A stretch of DNA of 64,000 nucleotides from a bacterium (GTDB lineage: Bacteria; Hinthialibacterota; Hinthialibacteria; H5-UNCL2): assembly GCA_015075175.1 (NCBI GenBank), contig JABTUV010000001.1, positions 1 through 64,000 of the forward strand. The letters are read 5' to 3'. Of this stretch, positions 58,033-64,000 are shown in pieces. The stretch's first letter is position 1; each line of letters begins with the position of its first letter. A program made the position numbers and the translations under genes. The notes under the pieces are model-generated. The model had not been told where the DNA came from. It saw only the letters and a program-made list of their open reading frames with translations, and did not search any database.

Positions 58033-58268
58033 AAGCGTCCCTCGGGCTTGGCCTCGTTGATCATCTCGTCTTCGACCGGCGGCATTCGGAGACGGGCGCG
58101 GAAGCGGTCGGCATGGGCGAGAATCGCCTCCGGGCTGCGCCGCCCCTGCGCCGCCTCGGCGACGCACTGCAGCACTTCAGCGGGCACGGTTCGTCCATGC
58201 TCGGCGGCGCGGGCCAGCAGCCGCCGGTACAGGTCCTCGGGAATGTTGGTCAACAGGACCTCCGCCAC
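58029..58268 (-). CDS. VapB/FitA-like antitoxin
   Basis: 79 residues. Ribbon-helix-helix start (AEVLLTNIPEDLYRRLLARA) of the Arc/CopG type for DNA binding and dimerisation, then a C-terminal tail to wrap the toxin (MPPVEDEMINEAKPEGRL). GTG at 58268 follows GAGAGAGGGG. It directly precedes and overlaps the PIN toxin gene and probably autorepresses the operon. Confidence 0.78.
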   Translation of the reverse strand: MAEVLLTNIPEDLYRRLLARAAEHGRTVPAEVLQCVAEAAQGRRSPEAILAHADRFRARLRMPPVEDEMINEAKPEGRL

Positions 58269-58433
58269 GAAACGCCCCTCTCTCTTTATGCTTTGATTCT
58301 GCCACGCCGTCCCCCCTGGCGTCAATTGCCGCGGGCGTTGTTTCCCTCTTGCCAGGCGCCCTTTGCCGCGCGACAATGGGGTGGTGCCGCAACGCTATCC
58401 GCTCGATCAATTCACCCCAAGGAGGAGTGGATC

Positions 58434-58718
58434 ATGGCGACGTTCATGATGTTCGGCAAGTACAGCGCGGAGGGGTTGAAGGAGGCCAGCGCGGACCGCA
58501 CCAAGAAGGCGGTCAAGCTCGCCAAAAAGTACGACGGCAAAATCACCGCCATGTACGCGCTCTTGGGCGAGCACGACCTTCTGCTCATCACCGACTTCCC
58601 CGACGGGGTGGCGGCGATGAAGGCGTCGATTGCGCTGGGCAAGATGACGGGCATCTCGTTTTCCACCCTGCCCGCCGTGCCGGTGGAAGAGTTCGACAAG
58701 ATGCTGGAAGAAGCGTAG
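58434..58718 (+). CDS. GYD-domain protein
   Basis: 94 residues, a single dimeric alpha-beta barrel-like GYD domain: MATFMMFGKYSAEGLKEASA, YALLGEHDLLLITDFPDGVA. Function of GYD proteins is unknown. Very strong Shine-Dalgarno AAGGAGGA (58419-58426) suggests high expression. Monocistronic. Confidence 0.88.
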   Translation: MATFMMFGKYSAEGLKEASADRTKKAVKLAKKYDGKITAMYALLGEHDLLLITDFPDGVAAMKASIALGKMTGISFSTLPAVPVEEFDKMLEEA

Positions 58719-58832
58719 GGTGCGCACCGCGCACCAACGCGCAGTCCCGGCTATTCCGAAGCACAGGCGACCTTAGGTAGCACGGGCATTGCTGCCCGTG
58801 TCGGAGAGGGAGGCCCGTGCCGCCACCGGCGC

Positions 58833-58850
58833 GCGGCAGCAAGCAGCCGC
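58833..58850 (-). repeat. GCGGCAGC hairpin variant, reverse orientation
   Basis: GCGGCAGCAAGCAGCCGC followed by AGTCC; one stem mismatch. Downstream of queA. Confidence 0.75.
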
Positions 58851-58858
58851 AGTCCATA

Positions 58859-59896
58859 TCAGACGATCAACATGGCGTCGCCGTAGGAGTAGAAGCGATA
58901 GCCGGCGGCGATGGCCGCCCGGTAGGCGGCCAGCACGCGCTCGCGGCCCGCGAACGCGGCGACCATGGCCAGGAGCGTGGTGCGCGGCAGATGGAAATTG
59001 GTCAGCATCGCGTCGACGCCGCAAAAGCGGCGCCCGGGCAGGATGTAGAGGCGCGTGCGCCCGGCGGAGGGGTGAAAAACGCCCTCTTCATCCACGACTG
59101 TCTCCAGGGCGCGCGTGGTAGTCGTGCCGACGGCGACGATGCGCCCGCCGGCCGCCCGCGTCTCCGATAAAGCTGCAACCGCCTCTTCGCTCACTTCGTA
59201 GCGTTCGGAATGGATGACGTGATCCTCCATTTCTTCGGTCAGGACGGGCCGGAAGGTGTCCAAACCGACGTGAAGGGTGATCTCGACCAGGCGCACGCCG
59301 CGGCGCGTCAGGGCGGAGAGTATCTCGGGCGAGAAGTGGAGTCCCGCCGTGGGCGCGGCGGCGGAGCCGGGCACGCGCGCAAACACCGTCTGGTAGCGCT
59401 CACGGTCGCGGGCATGGTCCCGCCCCGCCGGACGCCGGATGTAGGGCGGCAGCGGCACGCGGCCCACGCGCGACAACAGCTCCATCCAGTTGCCGTGAAG
59501 CGTGAAGCGTACGGCGAACTGGCCGTCGCCCAGCTCTTCTTCGACCGTGGCCGTCACGTGGGAGTCGATGTCGATCTCTGCGCCGGGCCGCAGGCGGCGC
59601 GCGCGCTGCGCCAGCACCTTCCAGCGCTGTTCGCCCAAGTCCTCCAGCAGCAGCATCTCGATGCGCGCCCGTCCGCCGCGCTTGTGTCCGAACAACCGCG
59701 CCGGTATCACCTGCGTGTTGTTGAGGACGAGCGCGTCCCCCGGCTGCAATAGTTGCGGCAGGTCGCAAAAGACTCGATGTTGCAGCGAGCCGTCGGCGCG
59801 CGACAGGACCAAGAGCCGCGACTGCCCACGGTCGGGCGTCGGCTCCTGCGCGATCGCGCCTTCGGGCAGCTCGTAATCAAAGAGCGAAACCTTCAT
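58859..59896 (-). CDS. queA: tRNA preQ1(34) S-adenosylmethionine ribosyltransferase-isomerase
   Basis: 345 residues. Transfers and isomerises the ribosyl group of SAM to preQ1 in tRNA, giving epoxyqueuosine. Typical start FDYELPEGAIAQEPTPDRGQ, ALVLNNTQVIPARLFGHK, AAPTAGLHFSPEILSAL, HVGLDTFRPV and TNFHLPRTTLLAMVAAFAG. ATG 59896 overlaps the upstream gene stop (ATGA), so queA is coupled to a secreted-protein gene, an odd partner. Other queuosine genes are not in the window. Confidence 0.95.
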   Translation of the reverse strand: MKVSLFDYELPEGAIAQEPTPDRGQSRLLVLSRADGSLQHRVFCDLPQLLQPGDALVLNNTQVIPARLFGHKRGGRARIEMLLLEDLGEQRWKVLAQRARRLRPGAEIDIDSHVTATVEEELGDGQFAVRFTLHGNWMELLSRVGRVPLPPYIRRPAGRDHARDRERYQTVFARVPGSAAAPTAGLHFSPEILSALTRRGVRLVEITLHVGLDTFRPVLTEEMEDHVIHSERYEVSEEAVAALSETRAAGGRIVAVGTTTTRALETVVDEEGVFHPSAGRTRLYILPGRRFCGVDAMLTNFHLPRTTLLAMVAAFAGRERVLAAYRAAIAAGYRFYSYGDAMLIV

Positions 59897-60870
59897 CGTT
59901 CCCCGCGCCCGCCGGTGGAGAAGCTGCACTCCACCCGTTCCTCGACGACGACCGGCTGCGGTCCCAGTTCTCCCGGCTTGAAGCGGATCACGAAGACCTC
60001 GCGCTCCAGGTAGATCAGCATGGTCGAGGGGTCCAAGATGCGCTCGCCCCAACCGGTGATTTCCGACTCCTTAACCTGCGTCGGGGGAATGAAGGGAATC
60101 TCCCAGGTCGCCGAACGGGGTTCGGGCGTACTGTGATAGAAGAATTCGAGCCGCACGCAGTCGTGGTCGGCGCAGCGGAGTTTTTCCACCAGTTTTGTCG
60201 TAATGTGAAAGACCAGCCGGCGGTCGCCGGGCAGAAGGTATTCGTCGGAGACGCGCCAGCTGTCGCCCAGCTTGCCGCGCTTGCCGACCATGCGGCCGTA
60301 GCGCTGGTCCCAGGCCTCCCGCCGCTCGCGGCGGTAGTTCTCTTCGCGCACCACCAGCGGCACGCGGGGATCGTCCGGTTGCATGGAACGCGCGCGCACC
60401 ACCAGCGCCGCCAGGCCGTCGATCTCCCGGAGGCGTCCCACCATGTCCAAGTGGTACTGGAGGGGAACCTGGTTAAACAAGGCCAGCCTCAGATCGAAGG
60501 TCGGGGTGCCGTCGCGCGCGGCTTGGTAGGCGACCTGAGTAGCGGCGTAGACGTAGCCCGTAGGTTGGCTGTGATAGGCGACCTCGGTGAGCGTCTCTTT
60601 GCGGTCCACGTGGCCGCCCGCGTCGGGCCGCTCCGCCCGCCGATGGGAGATCAGCCGCTCCTGGCGCACCAGCCCGTCGGGCGGGTTCCAGCGGAAGAAG
60701 ACCTCGTCCTCTCCCCGGGCCGCCAGGCACAGGCACAACCAACATGCGGCCAGGCTGAAGCCTGTACTCCGGAGTACAAACTTCAGTTTGCGTCCGAGCA
60801 GGCTGAAGCCTGTACTCCGGAGGCGTTGCGCCGGAGCGCCCGGCCTACGGCGAAAGCATGGTAGCTTCAT
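59893..60870 (-). CDS. Secreted WNPPDG-family protein, signal peptide built on DNA repeats
   Basis: 325 residues. Start ATG 60870 with AAGGGA. The N-terminal 55 residues (PGAPAQRLRSTGFSLLGRKL, KFVLRSTGFSLAACWLCLC) are largely encoded by three GGAGTAC hairpin repeats, yet still make a basic then hydrophobic export signal ending LAARG. The mature part starts FFRWNPPDGLVRQERLISHR and is a paralogue of the next gene (same FxWNPPDG start and GERxxDPxTxxIYxERE end). Family not recognised. Coupled to queA by ATGA. Confidence 0.75.
   Translation of the reverse strand: MKLPCFRRRPGAPAQRLRSTGFSLLGRKLKFVLRSTGFSLAACWLCLCLAARGEDEVFFRWNPPDGLVRQERLISHRRAERPDAGGHVDRKETLTEVAYHSQPTGYVYAATQVAYQAARDGTPTFDLRLALFNQVPLQYHLDMVGRLREIDGLAALVVRARSMQPDDPRVPLVVREENYRRERREAWDQRYGRMVGKRGKLGDSWRVSDEYLLPGDRRLVFHITTKLVEKLRCADHDCVRLEFFYHSTPEPRSATWEIPFIPPTQVKESEITGWGERILDPSTMLIYLEREVFVIRFKPGELGPQPVVVEERVECSFSTGGRGER
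60751..60812 (-). repeat. Three GGAGTAC hairpin repeats in a coding sequence
   Basis: CAGGCTGAAGCCTG at 60751-60764 and 60799-60812, CAAACTTCAGTTTG at 60777-60790, joined by TACTCCGGAGTAC. Both stem variants stand side by side in alternate orientation. Confidence 0.9.
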
Positions 60871-61666
60871 ATTCCCTTCTTTCAACCAGCGTGGCAGGAT
60901 CGACGGAGAGCGTGCGGGCCGCCAGGCGCGCCCGCCGCTCCTCGCGCTCATGATAGATGAAAAGCGTGTCCGGGTCGATTAGGCGCTCGCCGTGGCCGGT
61001 CACCTTGCCCGGCGCCCGTGGCTCGTCGCGCGGGCGAAAGCGCGTCTCGATGCGGTAGCAGGGACGGCCCCGGTACGTCGTATAACCCGCGTAGTGCGTG
61101 GAGACGGTGAAGGGAAGCGTGATCTCGGGCGTGGGACGGAAGCGACCGTCCGCCTCCCAGATTTCTCCGGTCTCCACGGTGACTCCGGAAAGGGCGCCGC
61201 GCAGGGCCTGCCAGCGGTCGCGGTCGCGCTGTGCGAACTCGCGCATGTCGAACTCGATGGGCTTGCCCATGCGCGCCGCCATGGCCGCCAGTTCCGCGGC
61301 GGCTCTTGCGTATCCGACCACTTTGACCGCCTTGCCCTCCGGGTCCAGAATGAAGTCGAGGGCGACCTTGCGCAAGGGTTCGAGTACCGGCGGATCGACC
61401 TTGCGTCCGTTGAGCGTGAAGACGTGCGCCAGCGGGGTGCTCGAGACGATCCAACCCGTGGCGGTGCGACGCACGCTGACTTCCGCCGTGGTCTCAGTGA
61501 TCTCGGTGCGCACCGGTTCTTCCATACGCAGGCGCTGTTTGGTCGCGACCGTGTGCTCCAGCCAGCGCGCGCCGTCGGGGGGATTCCAGTGAAACGTGAC
61601 GGATTCCTGCGCCCCTGCCCATTGGGAGAGGACGAAAAGGGCGGCGGGCCAGAAACGCGGGGTCAC
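60845..61666 (-). CDS. Secreted WNPPDG-family protein, paralogue
   Basis: 273 residues, signal peptide MTPRFWPAALFVLSQWAGAQ. Mature start VTFHWNPPDGARWLEHTVAT; end GHGERLIDPDTLFIYHERE, matching the downstream paralogue. Mostly beta-strand pattern, no catalytic signature. Overlaps the paralogue by 26 nt, so a tandem duplication in one operon that ends with queA. Role unknown. Confidence 0.75.
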   Translation of the reverse strand: MTPRFWPAALFVLSQWAGAQESVTFHWNPPDGARWLEHTVATKQRLRMEEPVRTEITETTAEVSVRRTATGWIVSSTPLAHVFTLNGRKVDPPVLEPLRKVALDFILDPEGKAVKVVGYARAAAELAAMAARMGKPIEFDMREFAQRDRDRWQALRGALSGVTVETGEIWEADGRFRPTPEITLPFTVSTHYAGYTTYRGRPCYRIETRFRPRDEPRAPGKVTGHGERLIDPDTLFIYHEREERRARLAARTLSVDPATLVERREYEATMLSP

Positions 61667-61667
61667 G

Positions 61668-62900
61668 TCAGAACTCCGGCGGCAGTTCGACCTTCACGCC
61701 GCTCCGGGTCGCCTCGCGCGCCAGTTCGTAGGCTCGCAGGTAGTGCCGGACCACCACCTCCCACGAGACCACTTCCTCCAGGTAGCGGCGGAGGTTCTCG
61801 CCGAGTTTGAGGCGCAGTTTCTCATCGGTCGCCAACTGGACGACCTTCTGGCGCAGGCCCTCCTTGGTCGTAAAAAGCAGGCCGCCTTCGCTCTCGATGG
61901 TTTCGGCGGTGAGCGCCTCCATGGGGGCGATGGTGATGAAGGGCTTGTTAAGGGCGATGATGCGGGAGAGCGTGCCGGACTGGGTTTCATCCACCGAGGG
62001 GAGAACGACGAAGTCGCATACGGCCAGCATCTTGTAGTAGACGTCGTCGCGGGGGGTGAACTCATAGTAATGAGCCAAGCCCTTGCGTTCGAGGACTTCG
62101 ATCTGGCCGCGCCAGGCGCCGTCGGCGTCGTCGGGGGCGTGGCTGGCGGCGGCGCCCGCCGCCAAGAGATCCCAGCGCTGTCCGCTGCGGGCGCGGATGT
62201 CCGCCGCGCACTGCTCCCACATCGAGGTGAGGATGTCCCAGCGCTGGTTGGCGCCGGTCCAGCCGATCAGGCCCACCAGGTGCTGGGCGAGGCCGGGAAG
62301 CTTGTCCAGGCCCAGTTCGTCGCGCAGCCGCGGCACGTCCTCCACGCTCCAGCGATAGTCGGGCCGCGCCCCGTGCGGCACGACCATGATGTTCTTGGGC
62401 GTCGGCCAGCCGAAGCCGCGGCAGGTCCAGTCGAACCGCCAGTGCTGATAGGCCGCCTTCAGGATCACCACGTCCGCGTACTGGCTGGTCTGGTAGATGA
62501 AGTCGGCCTCCTCGTCGCGCAGCCGTCCGTGGACCGTGTGCAGCTCGACGACCAGCGGATAGTCGCTGGCCAGTTGCTCCAGGAGCGACAGGAATCCCGC
62601 GTTGTTGTCGGAATGGCCGCGCTCGTCGCGATACTCGTAGAGGGGATAATCGTGCTGGAGATGGATGGCTTCAGGGCCCAGTTCCCGAACCTTGGCCACG
62701 ACCGGCTTCCACCAACCGCGACGGGAGAGGTGGATGAGGGGGAAGACGCCTTCACCCTCGCCCTCGCGATGGCAGATGACGAGAACGTCGCGTTCGGGGA
62801 GGGCGCGGGCCAGGAACTCGCGCGCCTCCTCGGTAAAGCCGGCGACCGTGTCGGCGCGGGGAGGATAGGAACTGATGAGCAGAATCGGGGCTTGTGGCAA
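61668..62900 (-). CDS. Glycosyltransferase (GT4-like)
   Basis: 410 residues, GT-B fold. N-terminal ILLISSYPPRADTVAGFTEE and HLQHDYPLYEYRDE (acceptor domain); C-terminal VVLPSVDETQSGTLSRIIAL with the E-x7-type donor motif. Resembles bacterial mannosyl/glucosyl transferases using nucleotide sugars. The upstream neighbour makes GDP-mannose, so GDP-mannose is a plausible donor (inference). Confidence 0.85.
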   Translation of the reverse strand: MPQAPILLISSYPPRADTVAGFTEEAREFLARALPERDVLVICHREGEGEGVFPLIHLSRRGWWKPVVAKVRELGPEAIHLQHDYPLYEYRDERGHSDNNAGFLSLLEQLASDYPLVVELHTVHGRLRDEEADFIYQTSQYADVVILKAAYQHWRFDWTCRGFGWPTPKNIMVVPHGARPDYRWSVEDVPRLRDELGLDKLPGLAQHLVGLIGWTGANQRWDILTSMWEQCAADIRARSGQRWDLLAAGAAASHAPDDADGAWRGQIEVLERKGLAHYYEFTPRDDVYYKMLAVCDFVVLPSVDETQSGTLSRIIALNKPFITIAPMEALTAETIESEGGLLFTTKEGLRQKVVQLATDEKLRLKLGENLRRYLEEVVSWEVVVRHYLRAYELAREATRSGVKVELPPEF

Positions 62901-62943
62901 GAGCGGTTCCTCCAGCGATCGTCACAACCTGTCTTCTCCACCC

Positions 62944-64000
62944 TCACAGTTGGGGCGCGTCGCGCTGGCGCAGGCGGCGCACCGCCTCGCGCACCTCCTG
63001 CGCGCGCGCCTTGGGCGTTACCAGCACGGCGTCGTCGGTGACGATAATCGCCAGCTCCGACACGCCCACGGCGCATACCGCGATACGCTCCCCGGCGTCA
63101 TTATAGACCAGGCAATCGCGCGCGCCAACCAGCACCGGATCGCCGACCGCCACGTTGCCGTCGGGATCGTGGGCGAAGCTGCGCATGAGGGCGTCCCAGG
63201 CGCCCACGTCGTCCCAGGGAAAGGTGCCGCGCACCAGCCGCACGCACTGCGCGCGTTCCATGAGGGCATGGTCGATGGAGATGTCGGGCAGGCGCCGGAA
63301 GAGCTCGACCGCCTGGGACTCGTCCCCGCGTGCAAGCGAGGCCGCCAACGCCGCGGCGATTTCCGCCAGCTCGGGCGCCGCGGCCGCCAGCTCGGAAATG
63401 AACCGCGACAGCCGCCAGAAGAACATGCCGCTGTTCCACAGGAACCGCCCCGAAGCCACGAACGCCTCGGCGGTCGCCGCATCGGGTTTCTCCCTAAAGC
63501 GAACCACGGGCAGGACGGGCAGGCCCTCGCGAACCGCCACGGCGCCTTTCGCTTCGTCCAGCTCCAGGTAGCCGTAGCCGGTCTCGGGACGACTGGGCGG
63601 GATGCCGATGACCACGAGCGACTCGCCGGTGGCGGCCTCTGCGAGGCAGGCGGAGAGGGTCGCGGCGAATCGCTCGGGCTGCCCGATGTGGTGGTCGGCG
63701 GTGAGGACGGCGAGCACGGGATCGGCGCCTTGGCCCAGGCGGGCGCGCAGGGCGGCGGCGACGAAGATGAGGGCGCCGGCGGTGTTGCGGCGGTCCGGCT
63801 CGGCCAGCACGTTTTCAGGCGGCACTCCCAGGCGGGCATCCACGATGGCCGACCGCAGCGCCGCGGTCGTAGCGATGAAGGTGCGCTCGGGAGGAAAGAC
63901 GCGCCGCGCCCGCGCTACCGCCTGCTCCAAGAGCGAGCCGCCCGATTCCGAGAGCGTCAGGAGTTGCTTGGGGCGATGCCGCCGCGACAGCGGCCAGAAG
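62944..64000 (-). CDS. manC: Mannose-1-phosphate guanylyltransferase, 5' end outside window
   Basis: Nucleotidyltransferase forming GDP-mannose. The frame is open to the window edge; visible N-terminal part PLSRRHRPKQLLTL is the end of the GGxGxRLxPxSRxxxPKQ signature. NVLAEPDRRNTAGALIFVAA, AVLTADHHIGQPERFA, VIGIPPSRPETGYGYLELDE, VVRFREKPD, FLWNSGMFFWR and GTFPWDDVGAWDAL are diagnostic. No C-terminal isomerase domain, so single-function. It leads toward the GT4 gene on the same strand. Confidence 0.93.
   Translation of the reverse strand, partial: FWPLSRRHRPKQLLTLSESGGSLLEQAVARARRVFPPERTFIATTAALRSAIVDARLGVPPENVLAEPDRRNTAGALIFVAAALRARLGQGADPVLAVLTADHHIGQPERFAATLSACLAEAATGESLVVIGIPPSRPETGYGYLELDEAKGAVAVREGLPVLPVVRFREKPDAATAEAFVASGRFLWNSGMFFWRLSRFISELAAAAPELAEIAAALAASLARGDESQAVELFRRLPDISIDHALMERAQCVRLVRGTFPWDDVGAWDALMRSFAHDPDGNVAVGDPVLVGARDCLVYNDAGERIAVCAVGVSELAIIVTDDAVLVTPKARAQEVREAVRRLRQRDAPQL

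Overview
The window is 64 kb of high-GC bacterial chromosome with genes on both strands. It carries a Gram-negative-style gene set: sigma-54 response regulator, T2SS-type pseudopilin, signal peptides and a lipobox, MreB, HslUV and ScpAB. A large pyruvate:ferredoxin oxidoreductase points to anaerobic or facultative life. URO-D-family, carboxypeptidase-regulatory-like, beta-helix and GND-repeat proteins, together with a heavy load of dispersed intergenic repeats, recall genomes of uncultivated lineages near Planctomycetota, Sumerlaeota or Hydrogenedentota. That placement is inference; there is no rRNA in the window.

Layout. 1-4.6 kb: signalling block (histidine kinase, NtrC-type regulator, GAF kinase, TPR protein), mostly translationally coupled. 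4.7-5.4 kb: MNT/HEPN pair. 5.5-9.8 kb: URO-D-family protein, SRPBCC-epimerase, speD-speE. 10-15 kb: pseudopilin and a 1368-aa secreted beta-helix protein. 15-21.4 kb: double-HTH DNA-binding protein, ribulokinase, PolX polymerase with an overlapping small gene, glycosyltransferase. 21.4-28 kb: giant secreted multi-domain protein, winged-helix regulator with membrane protein, GT2 glycosyltransferase. 28.2-32 kb: TPR protein, cell-wall amidase, two small membrane proteins and mreB. 32-34.6 kb: lower-GC restriction-modification island, partly decayed. 34.7-40.3 kb: topA-xerC-hslV-hslU. 40.4-43 kb: scpA-scpB-rluB plus a small membrane protein. 43-47.7 kb: guaA, D-Ala-D-Ala dipeptidase, a large secreted protein. 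47.9-52.7 kb: dihydroorotate-dehydrogenase-like gene and nifJ. 53.2 kb: tRNA-Asn. 53.3-58.7 kb: HEAT protein, GND-repeat protein, DUF971, leuD, VapBC-like pair, GYD protein. 58.9-64 kb: queA, two paralogous secreted proteins, a glycosyltransferase and a partial mannose-1-phosphate guanylyltransferase.

The most striking property is the density of short dispersed hairpin repeats of at least seven families. One superfamily has a GGAGTRC leader and hairpins with a 2-nt loop whose stems differ by compensatory changes. Repeats lie between genes but also inside or at the ends of coding sequences: the topA C-terminus, the hslV propeptide, hslU, a signal peptide, and three internal sites in one secreted protein.

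Many genes need small indels to be read through (polX, the giant secreted protein, mreB, MTase, REase, hslU, hslV, xerC, a small membrane protein, pyrD-like, GND protein, vapC), and rluB has one in-frame TAG. Most are single-base losses in short G/C runs, often in genes expected to be essential. I therefore read them mainly as sequence errors, except possibly in the R-M island.
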